Origin: Himantopus leucocephalus | Taxonomy: Eukaryota > Chordata > Aves > Charadriiformes > Recurvirostridae | Reading direction: 5' to 3' | Length of the DNA: 64,000 bases | Assembly (NCBI GenBank): GCA_003993805.1 | Contig: RSEF01000002.1 | Coordinates: 69,917,120 to 69,981,119, forward strand | Shown: positions 1 to 11,560 of the stretch, piece after piece | How the letters are laid out: each line of letters starts with the position of its first letter | Position numbering within the stretch: the first letter of the stretch is position 1 | The notes under the pieces: generated by a model | What the model saw: the letters and a program-made list of their open reading frames with translations, nothing else | What the model was told of the DNA's origin: nothing | Database searches by the model: none | Program-made: the position numbers and the translations under genes

Positions 1-3000
1 TCGAGGAGGCATTGAAACTACCGATGGAGAGGATGTCTCCTGGGAGAGCAATTGTACCAAACTGGTTCCTTACAGAGTGTAGTCTCTGTATTATTGCTGT
101 ATATAGAGTCTCAGCTCATGAGGATTCTGTCCTTCACTTGAAACACTCCGTCCAGTATCACTGACAGTTCACAATGGGTAAAAAAATACCACATTTCACT
201 GCTAAATAACACGTTAAAGGGAGAGCAATTCATATCAATCTCCCTGAAGTTTAAGTCCCTTATATGCATTAATCTGAGTTAAGCAAATCTCACCAGCAGA
301 ACACTCCAGTGATTCTGAGACTAGTGGTGTAGCACTTTGTGGAGCTCTGACAGTCCCACATCATTCACAGTAGTTATAAAGATACCTCCAGACTAATACT
401 TAAAGCTGCTTTTGTTTAAGAGGATTCCTGTATTCCTTAATGGCATAAAATAAAAGCTGTGCATATCATTTGACAAAAATGAATTTCACTCCTTTCATCT
501 ATTTTTTAAATATGTGCAATTTTATTTCATGTACCTGCATCTAGAATGATGGGTGTGCATGCAGTAACTGCTATTTGTAGTTTTGTAGTTTATTTACATG
601 CAGCAGCCGTGCAACTGTGAAAGCCCTGCTAAACAGAAGTAGAGCTGCTGTGATACTTCTTGTGGAGTTATTGTGGTGCTGCCTCATTTTCAGCGGAAGC
701 AGTCAGATTTAAAAAATAAATAAATAATTAACGACTAACAGATAATTTTCTTCTGTATTTTCTTAAGACCATAGAGGTCATAGATTGTAATTTGCTTATA
801 GTTAGTATGAAAACCTAACAAGAAGTTTTTCTTTTTTTTAATTTGAGGGAACTTTAAATGCCAAAGAAAAATGCTTCTGAAAGTTAGCTAAAAATAAGGC
901 TGTTTGGTGCAGGGTAATAATAACAAGTGCTTGAAAAAAAATGTGCAGTTAAAAACAAATTTGGTACACTTCTAAAATTATTTCCCTTGTGCATAAGTCA
1001 GGCCAAATCGACTTTTTCCTGCAAATATTTTGTAAGAGAGCAATACGTGTTATAGTCAAAGTTAATGCCAAAATAAAAATAATTTTGATCCCAGCAGTAA
1101 CTATTTTTAGGTCTGTGCTTTAAGTGAACTAAATTAAATACCAAAATTGCAGGTTAGTATATCCAGGTTAAAGTATTGTTTCCTCAGATCCCTCCCTTTT
1201 CTTTTCAAGCTATTCCAACTATCTGCAACATCAGCTAGATTAGATTTTGGTTGCCAGCTTTTCAAAAAGGATACACTGGTGGAAGACCAGGTCTAAAGAA
1301 GTTGTTTGTAAGTGGAAATCTGTATTGGATTTGGATTATTTTGACATACGGTTTTTAAACATTCTGTGACTGAAGTAACTGCAGTTGTTTTTCACGTATG
1401 GGGTGACACACAAATTCTGAGCAGTAGTTAAAGCAGAAAACCTTGTTACCAAATACACGTAAACAGTACGTAAACCTCAGTATCGGTACTGACTTGTGTA
1501 ATCCTCCACCCCTCTTGTTTTCTGTTTGCACTAACCTCTTGAGATAAAATGGACAATATAGTAAAATCTTTATACATAGTCATATCCTCAAAAATGTCTG
1601 AAACAGAATGAACCAAGTTAAACATACTTAAGTATTAGACACATTGTTCTTAATGACAATAGAAAAAGCAGGAAGTACAGCTTTATTTCTAGTCTATTCT
1701 CGGATTATTTTCAGCTCCGTTTTAGGACAAAGCTAATGCAACACTTACTTTCTATTTAAATCTTATTTTGAAGGTTAATTGGAACTTACAATTATACATT
1801 AAAATGATTCCCCTGTGTGAAGAGGAATTTCTCACTGAATGATGCAATCAAGATTAATTTTCTGTAATTTTGTCTCACCTGGTTCCTCCCAAATTATATA
1901 ACATAGAGAAATACATCGAAAGAAAAAGAATTCTGTCATATTTTGGGGATCTTACATCTTGTGTAAGATCCCCACTTAATATCTTCCAAGTACAACAGTA
2001 ATTTTTATTGAAGAAAAAGTTATTTGCTTGTATTTCTGAAGTTATTACTTACGTTCAAACATACAATAGCGAGTAAAACAAGGAGGTAAATTTCATGTAT
2101 TCTGAAACCTAATACAAGGTCATGTTGGCTTTTAATAATGCCTAATTTAAAGATAAATGCTAGACATATCTGTAAGTCATATGATTAAACATTTATGTCT
2201 GTATTAAACACTGGGAAGCTTTTTATTTATTTATCATTTTGTATCTCTTCAAGTCATATTCTAGAGTCAAGGTCCTGCAGTCTGTTCAGTTCTCAGAAGA
2301 GCTTCTAAAGGACACAAACACTAAAGCAGAGAAACAGAACTCTATCTTATTTGAGAAAGCTGCCAAAACCCACCCATACTGCCAAAGAGGAGAATATCTA
2401 ACCTTTCCCTAAAATAATAGTAAGGTCATGAGTTCTGTCATGAAATATATTCTTACTGGAGTAGATCATTTCTTGGTTCCAGAGTCATAAAGGAAAAGCC
2501 ATTGGCAATGAGAAAACAGTACAAGAGAAAATGCTAAAACAGCCCAAGTAAGCAGGTTGGGAAACAATTAAAAATCATTTTAAAAGGAATGAATTCTATT
2601 TAACTAGCGTATTTCCAAAATTAAATGTTACCATTTTAGATACAAAATTTCAAGCCATCTCATTTTACTTATAGATTTAGTGTAATTAATAGACTGGTTA
2701 AATCAAGACAGCATTTAAGAGATCAGTTCCTTTGTCCTTTATTAGTTTTACTCTTGAAAACGGCTACAAAGCAACCCACAACTGTACGTCACATTAAGTA
2801 GTCATTCAGCATATCGCTATATAAATAGCTCATGAATTATATATGAGGGAAAAATCCTTCTTAAGAAATATTGGAAGAAATTTTGCTTGTGTCTACAAGC
2901 CTAAGTAATAAAACATTCTTTTCTACATCATAGTCAGTTTTAAGATTCAGATCAATACTGTAGTAGCCTCTAGCTAGAAAGAAAGTCATTGAGGATAGTG

Positions 3001-5855
3001 GGGTTTCAATAAGGCATTCACTGTTTTTTCATACCATTTTCCACTACTACCTGACACATAATGTGAGTTACTGGAATAACAAAAAAGTATTGCAAATTAT
3101 ATTGTTACAGGGACATGGAGACTGGTGATACTGAACACGCACGTGCAAAGGACGTAGAAAATACCCTAAGAGCCACTGTCACAATACTGAATAAAGTGAA
3201 CCCTGTGTTAGATGAAAATATCCTTGCTTACTTAACAGGGAGGAAAATAGTAAACCCCAACATTACCTGTTGGGTTGTGGTTTTGGTTTTTTGTTTGGTT
3301 TTTTTTGAATATAAGATGGCACATTAATATTACATGACTTCTCATACTAAATGATCAGAGACCCATGAACTCTGCTATGAATATGAAAAGCTATGCTTTT
3401 CTGTATTTTGTATTTTTGTGATGTTATTGTAGAGGATTGAGAGAGATTAGGCAAGGACTGTAACTATTGTAGCAATAACTTCTGATAAAAATATTTGTAT
3501 TTGATACTAGTCGCTTGTGAAGCAGTCAATAATACACAAATGTTTGCTATATATGTTACAGGGTTTCTCTTTTGTGCATAGTTATTTGAGAAATAACCTC
3601 ATTACATATCCCATTGAAAACTATGTTTTTGTGAAAAGAATTGAGGCAGTTTTCATAGCAGTTTATACAGCTGACCATAAACCAAGCATGGATCAGTACA
3701 CCACATTCTGTAACTCTTGTGCAAAGTCTCACATTGATTAGAGTTGACAGGGAAATGTCCATTGTTAAAACCCATCCGATGTTAGCAGAAATGTGGCATG
3801 AAACAGGTTGAGCATGTGATAGCTGCTGGCACTTTGAACCGTAGTCTATTCAAGTGTCAGATTAGTGAAGTAGTTTGGGGTTCTTTTTTGCATTGTGCTT
3901 AGCAAAAGCTGGAAAAATCTAGTGCGATGGTCATTTCCTGCTGAGTCAGAATGCAGCAAAGTTGCTCGAATGTGAATGCAGTGGTCCACAGGAGATGGTT
4001 GCTTTCTGGTCTGTGCTGGAGAAGAGACTGCAGTTTGTTTGGAAAAGTAGAAGTGATCAAAGAGCTTCTATGAGATTTGTGAAGGAAAGTATTTCGATAT
4101 GTTTTTAAAACTTTTATTTCAAAGCACAGTTTATCTCTTTAGCTGCTTAGCTTTTGGGTGTTTTTTGAGTGAATTGCTAACATTTGTGAATATGCGGTTG
4201 CTAGAAGAGATAGCACTTCAGAGTGTTTAGCACATAATATTGAAAGAGGCTTAAAATCAACAACAGATCTGTAAAGATAACTCTGGATTATTTTACAGAA
4301 ATAATTTTAGTAAATGAGATTTACCCAATATATTTCTTTAAACAGAAATCTTAACATATGGGTATTTTCATTCAAACTAGAGAAGTTGGACTACCTCCTC
4401 TCTTTCAGAGAAAACAGACTGAAAAGTCTCCCAGCTGTATTCCTGCTCTACTAATTTTGTTTCCCTCTTTTCCACCAGTTTTTGCCCGTGTGGAGAAAAA
4501 TAGGCATTTCTTGTGTTCCCTGCAAGTGAACCTTTGCAAGCAGTTCTTTTTCTTGGAAAGTAAGTTTCTTTGTATTTATTTACCTCTACATATTTTTTTC
4601 CTTCTCTTATTCCCTAAATACACTTCGCTTGCATTTAGAGGAAACTTTAAAAACCTTTGAAAATACCACATGTTGGGTAGCTTCATGGGTGATATCTTAT
4701 GGAAGATAATTACTGTCCTCATGTATTCATTTTAGGTTATATGTGAAACATTGGCAAATTCCCTTCACAGAAAAAGAAATGTGAGAGATGAATGATAAAA
4801 GGTTGGTTTGATAAACTGAGCAAGGATGATCTTTTGTTAGGGAGGGGAAGCACAGATTTCCCATCTACTTTGCCTTGTAAGCATGACTGGGCTACAATAT
4901 TGAGAGTTTCATCTACAACTGATTGCTTCTGGCCTCTGAACACTTATGTCTACACAGCGTTTGATAGATGAGTGCAAAGAGGGGCCATGATATGTTGCAC
5001 AACCCATTCACCTTTCTTCTCATGCCTGGGATGAAAGCCTGCAATCTGCAGTCGGCAACCCAGCAGTGATTAGGAGCAAACTGATCGATGGACAGTGGCT
5101 CGTTCAGGCTGGTGTAGTCCCTTGTGCTCTGTCTGGCCATGCCTGGGGTCACACACAAGAGCTTGCTGTTTATTCAGTCTGGTCCTGTGGGTGGCCTCCT
5201 CTTGCTCCCAAGGGAGGATATTCCCCCTGCTTCTGGGACTGCCCTCCAGCAGTCAGCCGGAGCACTGTGGGGACTACTGTCAGTCTTCTGCCATCCAGCC
5301 AGGTTGCTCCTCTGCCTTCAGCTTTTCTCCCTTTCTAATAAAAGGGTCAGGTAGAGGAGACTGCAAGGTACTGGACAGGTGGCACCAGGCAGGGGAAGAG
5401 AGGGAGTCAGAGCTCCAGCAGCAGGAACACGGAGTGAACAGCAATGATGGATTCACTCCTGCAGTGCTTAGACAGAACTTTTACAAAAGACAAGTGCTTG
5501 TCATAGTATGACAGATGTGCTTGTTCTTGGGTAAACTGCAGTGGATGCTGTTACCATTGTATGTGTCTAGTAGTTTATATTTTGTTTGGAAAGCCACTAT
5601 ATGCTACATAATAGCCACAGGAGTGAAAAGTTCTGCAAATGGATTGTGTTGATCCCATCAGGTAAGTTCTGTGGAAGACAGAACAGTAGAAGGTGTCTAG
5701 GTTTTCTTGTAAAAAGGAATTCATCTATTAAATGAGAGAATTATTGTCTAGGAGAGATGTTTAGCTACATAAGCACCTGTAAGCCAGATTCCTTATTCAG
5801 TAAGGGACAAAGCTTCTCAAACAGACTGCATAAAGTGAGTTCAGGATACCGAAAC
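1..5855. other. AT-rich non-coding DNA, no recognised gene
   Basis: No reading frame here resembles a known protein; the open frames are short and lack coding character. The stretch could be intergenic or intronic: RNF182 in other vertebrates has non-coding 5' exons far upstream of its coding exon, so such an exon could lie here unseen. Local structure includes a perfect hairpin at 1945-1973 and a T/G-rich tract at about 3268-3306. No CpG-rich promoter is apparent. Confidence 0.6.
1945..1973. repeat. Perfect inverted repeat, 12-bp arms, 5-nt loop
   Basis: The left arm GGGGATCTTACA (1945-1956) is matched exactly by TGTAAGATCCCC (1962-1973) across a 5-nt loop. T1944 and A1974 add a 13th pair. 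The DNA or an RNA from either strand could fold into this hairpin. The stem is shorter than a normal pre-miRNA, and no function is assigned. Confidence 0.85.
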
Positions 5856-6121
5856 ACAGAATCATAGAATAATTTGGATTGGAAAGAATCTCCAGAAAGA
5901 GTCCAGTCCTCTTTGCTCAAAGCACAGCCAAATTCCAAGGTAGAGTAGCCTGACCAGGGTTGTATGCAGTCAAGTTTTCAATACCTGTAAGGTTCGAGAT
6001 TTCACTTCCACCTCTCTTGGCACCTGTTCTAGTGTTTGAACACCTTGTGATTTTTTTTTTTTTCCGAATACCTAATTGAAATTTCCTTGGTTGCAACTTG
6101 AGTCTGTTGGTATCAAACAAG
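5856..6121 (-). mobile_element. Old CR1 retrotransposon 3' fragment
   Basis: Read on the minus strand, this is a diverged CR1 3' end. The + strand begins with the reverse complement of the CR1 tail (CATAGAAT and a TTGGATTGGAAAG-like core, 5856-5885). Further in is the segment that in CR1 encodes the end of ORF2 (about 6020-6120), ending near a TTGCAACTTGAG motif. A T-run at 6052-6063 interrupts it. Divergence is high, so it is an old 5'-truncated copy with no coding capacity. Confidence 0.75.
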
Positions 6122-8997
6122 CAGGTGAGACACCTCTATTTAAAAATAAGTAAGCTCAAGTGGAAAACTGAACATAGGGAGTAGTTTAAAGTCATGAAAA
6201 ATATCAGAATTAATAAAAATAAACACAGTGCTTTAAAAATAGACAAGGGACCTTTGATCTCAATAGCAATTTTGTACTTGAAGTGAAGGAGGTTAGACTT
6301 ATCATAGGATTTGCACTCAGGAGTGTTTACTTGACTGCCTTCTGGATGTCAAGGTCAGAAAGAACATGCAGATTGCAGCCCAATATTTAAAAATGCCCAA
6401 ACATTAATGGAATATTGGAGCATATAATAAGGACATACCTTCTCATGGCATCATAAAAAAAGTAGCTCAAAGAGAAGAGGAGGACAAAATGCAAACATGC
6501 AGATACTGTCCCTTTTTTCTGTGTAATATTGCAGCTTCTCTTGCTTTCAACACACAGCAAGAAGAAGTATGTGAATTGCCAGCTTTTTGGTGGGGGACCA
6601 GGATTCAAAGAGGCAGCAGTTAATCTATTGCCTACTTTAATTCCTTATTCTACCTGCTTCCAGTAAATACCCACCTGGGAGACAGGCAAACGACAGGCTA
6701 GAAAATCTTTGACATAGCATAGAAATTGCTTGAAGGAGTAGCTGGCCATATTTCTCAAGAAATGTCTCATTTTCTCAAGAAATAGGGCTAATTTGAAGTA
6801 AAATTTCTTTAAAATCCTCAGTTTTGTTATATTTTTAATAAGTCTCTGATCAGAGAACTTTTTAGTATATGTAACGTATATACCAGGGAAGCATTAATAA
6901 AGCTCAAAAAGGTGTCAGTTCTCAGCAGAGAAAAAATAAGCAGGAAAGTGGGTATTGAGAAGGAAATATAGAAAATTCCCTAAGAGATCAGGAAAGCAAA
7001 AAAGACAGGGGAAGCATCTAAAACCGCCATAGAGCTGAGAAGGTAAAAAATATATGAATAGCATTAATAGGAATTTGTGATTAAATTTTAATTTTCAAAA
7101 GAAAAGATGTATAAATGAAGAACAGTAGTAAGCAGTAATCATACTAGAACACATAAGGAGAAATTCAACATCTAAACTTAACCAAAGAAAAAACAGTCAA
7201 TGATGTTTTATTACAGATGGATATGTTTTGAAGAGACTCTGTGAAGAGAGAAAGATGATGAAAGTAGCTCCTTCTTGTACAGTACCTTTAAAAAAAAAAA
7301 GTTTGAAAATAATTTGTAGAATAGCTCATGACAGAAACTACAATAAGAGGATCATTGTGTTCTGGAAATGAAGCTAATGGTCCCAATTTAGTGCTAGTCC
7401 CAGGGACTTGTTACACCTTGTATTAAAGCTAAATTTGGCCACTTAAAGGGAATAGAATCAGGAGAATACTTTCAGTTTTAAAACTGATTCAGGCAGAGTT
7501 GAGCCATGTCTGAACAGAATTGGTTGGAAAGTGGTCCGGTTTTTGTGAAAACCTGGAAATATTCATTAGAAAGATAAACACTAAAATACAAAGATTTTCT
7601 AGTTGGGAGTTTTCAGAGAAAGGTCACCATTTTCCATGAGAAGCAGACCCATTTTCTGGAAGATTTTTGGTTAATCAGAAATCTAGTTTGATGTCACAGG
7701 ACAATGTTTGCCAGCCTTAGCTGTGAAGCATGAACATGTTAGTAATCCTAATTCACCTCAGGTACAGAAGATGAATGACACTCAAGATGTAAAAGTTCAA
7801 AACCGTTGCTTGTTTTGTTTGGCTTCTTAGCTTTTCAGCAGTGCTTTGCCTGCCTGTAGGCTGGCATTTTGCTTTTTTAGGTCCGTTTTATGGTTTCTTC
7901 GTCCTTTGGAAAGTCAGCATCTCTTGACATTTATATATGCCTAAAAGTCATCTAGAAGATGGTATTTGGAATGAAATAAAAAGAGTAGTAGAAACGAATA
8001 AGGAAGCACACAGTGTAACAAAGGATAAAGGATAGGTTATAAGATCTGTAAAAGATGTAATTTTTTGTCTCTTATAAGAAGTTTAGCTTGTACACTCTGA
8101 AAATTATGGATCAACCTTCTTGTGTTTGCCTTGCCTAACAGAACACACGACAAATATAGTCACAGTGCAAATAATAAAAACAACAGTGAGGCAGAGATGA
8201 AAACTTTTAAAGCACTAAAGAAATAAGTTGGAAGAGGCAGGAAAGAAAGTTAAGAAAATTTACAGGGAGGGGGCCATGTCTGTTATAAATACTTATAGAA
8301 ATACATTTTTTCTTCACTATGTTGTCATCTTTTTTTCATTCCTGCATTGTCTGAAGTGTATCATCTTTGTTTTAAATATCCAGGAGGTGAGTTTTAGAAG
8401 TTATGTTATTAAGAGAAGCTATGTTGTGTAGAAAGTTAAGAGAGAGAATGGAAAATACGTGAAGCACAGTAGGAACGAGAGGCCCATGAAAGAGACTTTA
8501 CTGTACCTGATGGTTGGCAGGTAAAGTATATTGGCAGAAGGAGCACATTGCTTAAAAGAGAGAACTTTTTCCCTTGTTCTCAAAAAAGATCTGAATGCTA
8601 GGTATGAGTAAAAACTTCCCAAGGAAAAGGGAAAGCAATCAAACATTTCCTAAAACTAACAGCCAAGAAACAAGTTTATTAAAATAGGTCACTTTTTTCA
8701 TATTCCATGTGCCTGCCGTTTATCGATAATGCAGGAGGCAGCTGGACACAAGTGCTGACCCCCATCATTTGACCATGGCAAGTTCCTTGCTATTCTAGCA
8801 GTGAAGGAGTAAGTTTGAAAGCCTGCAAAATGGAATGCCGCACCCGTCTTTGTGAGCAAGCATATGCCTGAATTTGAGAGAAGTTTATATCCTCTGGCAG
8901 ATAGAGCTGGTTTGTAAATGCTGGTAGTTATTGCTCCCCAGAGTATGTAGTCCTGGTTAATGTTTTGTTTATAATACATAGGCTGTTTGCTGTAGTC
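6122..8997. other. Non-coding AT-rich stretch
   Basis: No gene is recognised. The open frames are short and AT-driven. A 13-nt motif, TTTCTCAAGAAAT, occurs twice close together (about 6751-6763 and 6771-6783). An A-run lies at about 7290. The stretch could be intronic or intergenic. Confidence 0.55.
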
Positions 8998-9064
8998 GTG
9001 AAATGACTGCAGGAGATGATCTCCAAAGGTCCCTTCCAACCCCTACCACCCTGTGATTCTGTGA
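8998..9064 (+). mobile_element. CR1 3'-terminal fragment
   Basis: The sequence has the characteristic CR1 3' end order: a GATGATCTCCA-like segment, then AGGTCCCTTCCAACCC, then CTGTGATTCTGTGA in place of the ATTCTATG tail. Only the last 60-70 bp are clear. Upstream (about 8700-8990) nothing can be aligned by eye, so this is a short 5'-truncated copy. Confidence 0.75.
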
Positions 9065-9705
9065 AATGCATGGTTACAAAATACGACAAAACATGTTTTT
9101 AAGGGAGGCTGATGGGTCTGGTGGAGAAAACGCTGCACAGAATGAGAGTGCAACAGTGCAAGCATGCCACGGGCCTCTCCTTAGCTGAGGTGTGAAACAG
9201 CTGTCACTGCCGTGAAACACTTGAAAGCCAGTGTGTCTGGAAAATGCCCTTGAGAGACATGTTAGCCTTCACCCTAGCATCCACGCATTAAAGGAGGCAT
9301 TTGTTCAAGCTTAAAGAGCCCTCATGTTCAGTACCTGTGTTCAGCAGCTAGGTGAAGGGACACAGAAATGAGCTGTTCCACAAGCAGCAAAATTAATAAA
9401 GCCTGATCTTTTCCAAATTTGACATATGTCCCCACATACCTCCTTACAGTAATGCCAGCCCTATTCAATACACACTCCACCCCCAAAACATCTTTATTTC
9501 CCCAGAGTATCACCAGCTTCCTCCTGTGTCACCCTCCTCTCTGGCTGAGCAGCAGGCAGCATGCTGCCTGTCCAGAGCACAGCCTGGGTGTGTGCTGGCT
9601 GACCATTGCCCTCCAGGATAAATGGTAGTTATTATAAGTACTTCTCCCTCTCCTCTACCCAATGCCCAGCGTTCATTCTCCCTGCATCTCCCTGCCACTT
9701 CTCCC
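9065..9705. other. Non-coding spacer between two CR1 ends
   Basis: No gene is recognised. The stretch is somewhat richer in GC and pyrimidines than its surroundings, especially at 9420-9700. Overlapping short frames on both strands look like composition effects. Confidence 0.5.
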
Positions 9706-9988
9706 TAGTGACAAACGATAGGACGAGAGGAAACAGGTTCAAGTTAAGCCAGGCGAGGTTTAGATTGGATATTAGGAAAAATTTTTTCCCTGAAAGGGTT
9801 ATCCAACATTGGAATAGGCTGCCCAGGGAGGTGGTGGATTCGCCATCCCTCAAGGTGTTTAAAAAAAGGGTAGACGTGGTACTTGGGGATATGGTTTAGA
9901 AGTGGGTTTTGTCAGGTTAGGTTAATGGTTGGACTAGATGATCTTAAAGGTCCCTTCCAACCTCAACAATTCTATGATTCTATGATTC
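9706..9988 (+). mobile_element. CR1 LINE 3' end (truncated, well preserved)
   Basis: This is the best-preserved repeat in the window. It holds the last part of CR1 ORF2 and the short 3' UTR. The + strand frame through about 9720-9898 encodes the typical ORF2 C-terminus, with FFPERV, HWNRLP and a [14 protein letters not shown] end. After it come GGTTGGACTAGATGATC and AGGTCCCTTCCAACC, then two ATTCTATG units (about 9968-9985). Like most CR1 copies it is 5'-truncated, and it has no poly(A). A reading frame that seems to start at 9606 is this element plus unrelated upstream sequence, not a host gene. Confidence 0.95.
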
Positions 9989-10385
9989 ACTACTTTTTTA
10001 GAAAGATGATTATCTTCAGTGCTGCTGCCCGTCTGCCGATTTGTTTGAAATGGGACAGCAGGTTCACAAGTTACTGAGAAAGCCGAAAAGCTCCAGAGGT
10101 CAGGTCTCATTTCCTTAGGAAACCAGGGTTTAAACTAACAGTCACAGATCAGCGATTAGATTGCAGCTTCTGCTAAGAACTTCATGGGCTGAGCCAGTCA
10201 AAGTTACAAGTCTAAAACAAATGTATGCAGCAGAATACAAAGGTTTATCGCATGACTGCAATACAGGCCCCATATACCACAGAAAAAAACCCTATCCTAG
10301 AGGTATTTTTAGTAAAGGAAGCTAAGCTTGTAAAAAGTGGAACTTGCATATTCCACCTGTTACAACTTTTTCTTTTCTTTCATAG
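9989..10385. other. Non-coding DNA upstream of RNF182 coding exon
   Basis: No gene is recognised. The end of the stretch is pyrimidine-rich (about 10360-10385, TTCTTTTCTTTCATAG) and looks like the 3' end of an intron. I therefore read it as the end of the RNF182 5' UTR intron. Confidence 0.5.
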
Positions 10386-10606
10386 AAAATCCACATCGTC
10401 TTTTTCAGATGGATGCCTGGCTCACAGTAAAGGACATACAGTGCACAGTCCCTAGCAGAAGCTGAAAATGGATGACGCCTACTGATGCTTTTTGACAAAG
10501 TCATCTCCTCTTTTCCTGTTTGAGATGGGTGATATGATCATCAGGAAAAAGTTCTAAAATAAGCCCGAGTGACCTCTTTGTCCAAATCTAAAAACCGTCA
10601 GAAGAA
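10386..10606 (+). other. RNF182: Probable 5' UTR part of the RNF182 coding exon
   Basis: A strong acceptor (polypyrimidine tract ending in CATAG) ends at 10385, about 220 nt before the RNF182 start codon. In other vertebrates the RNF182 coding region sits in one terminal exon preceded by non-coding exons, which fits. Weaker alternative acceptors end at 10408 (CTTTTTCAG) and 10600 (CCGTCAG). Transcript data would decide. No 5' exon was recognised further upstream. Confidence 0.45.
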
Positions 10607-11344
10607 ATGACCAGTCAACTACCAGAGGAGTCTGTGGAGACCCAGAGCTCAGATGAGCTTGAGTGTAAGATCTGTTACAACCGCTATAACCTGCGACAGC
10701 GAAAACCGAAAGTGCTGGAGTGTTGTCACAGAGTATGTGCCAAATGCCTTTGCAAGATCATAGACTTCGGTGACTCGCCGCAAGGAGTCATAGTATGCCC
10801 GTTTTGCAGGTTCGAAACGTGCCTGCCAGATGACGAGGTTAGTAGTCTTCCTGATGACAACAACATCCTTCTGAATTTAGCTTGTGGGGGAAAGGGAAAG
10901 AAGTGCCTACCAGACAACCCAACAGAACTGTTGCTGACCCCCAAAAGGTTGGCGTCTCTGGTTAGCCCTTCTCACAGCTCTTCTAATTGCCTGGTTATAA
11001 CAATCATGGAAGTACAAAGAGAAAGTCCCCAGACTCTGAACTCGACTCCCGTGGTGGAATTTTACAGGCCTACGAGTTTTGACTCTGTTGCAACTGTGTC
11101 CCACAACTGGACAGTGTGGAACTGCACATCTTTGCTCTTCCAGACCTCAATTCGGGTGCTAGTGTGGTTGCTAGGGTTGCTGTACTTTAGTTCCTTGCCT
11201 TTGGGGATTTATTTACTGGTATCTAAGAAAGTCACCCTTGGGGTTGTCTTTGTAAGCCTTGTTCCTTCGAGCCTTGTTATTCTCATGGTTTATGGCTTTT
11301 GCCAGTGTGTTTGCCATGAAGTTCTAGACTGCATGTCATCTTGA
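10607..11344 (+). CDS. RNF182: E3 ubiquitin-protein ligase RNF182
   Basis: A 245-residue protein, nearly collinear with mammalian RNF182 (247 aa), encoded in one uninterrupted exon. Residues 20-67 form a C3HC4 RING finger: C20, C23, C39, H41, C44, C47, C64 and C67, all present. A conserved middle region follows ([25 protein letters not shown]). Two hydrophobic segments at about 183-205 and 211-231 should anchor the protein in membranes, and the tail is cysteine-rich (CQCVCHE). The start at 10607 has G at -3 and matches the family N-terminus (acidic, then [14 protein letters not shown]). The family transfers ubiquitin to substrates; published targets include the V-ATPase subunit ATP6V0C and NF-kB p65. 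Expression is mostly reported in neural tissue. No frameshift, stop or missing zinc ligand is seen, so the gene appears functional. Confidence 0.98.
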   Translation: MTSQLPEESVETQSSDELECKICYNRYNLRQRKPKVLECCHRVCAKCLCKIIDFGDSPQGVIVCPFCRFETCLPDDEVSSLPDDNNILLNLACGGKGKKCLPDNPTELLLTPKRLASLVSPSHSSSNCLVITIMEVQRESPQTLNSTPVVEFYRPTSFDSVATVSHNWTVWNCTSLLFQTSIRVLVWLLGLLYFSSLPLGIYLLVSKKVTLGVVFVSLVPSSLVILMVYGFCQCVCHEVLDCMSS

Positions 11345-11560
11345 TAGCAAATACAGTAAAATAAGATGTATTGCCACATGTGTAGCATAGTTGATTTATC
11401 CTGTCTTTGTGTTCTTATTTATTCTTATTGTTGTCCATCCCACTAAATGGAAGCAGTGCCCCTAGTAATATGATCCTTTTATTTCTATTTGGTTTCTTTT
11501 TTTTCCCCTTCTTTTTTAAGCTAAATAATGGAAATAAAATTTACATGCCGATTTTAAAAG
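11345..11560 (+). other. RNF182: RNF182 3' UTR with candidate poly(A) signal
   Basis: The sequence after the stop is AT-rich, as expected of a 3' UTR. The first canonical AATAAA is at 11533-11538, about 190 nt after the stop, with no strong GU-rich element right behind it. A second AATAAA at 12592-12597 is followed by a GT-rich stretch (about 12611-12635) and could end a longer 3' UTR of about 1.3 kb. Mammalian RNF182 has a long 3' UTR, so the distal site may be the main one. Confidence 0.5.

Noticed and set aside
5066..5511. Three overlapping + strand frames up to 138 codons
   Set aside because: They overlap in different frames with similar length, as expected of chance open frames, and no family is recognised.
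5988..6000. GGTTCGAGAT, resembling a tRNA T-arm box
   Set aside because: It lies inside a CR1 copy and no tRNA cloverleaf can be built around it.
9606..9899. 97-codon + strand frame
   Set aside because: Its C-terminal two thirds are the end of CR1 ORF2, so it is mobile-element sequence joined to unrelated upstream DNA.
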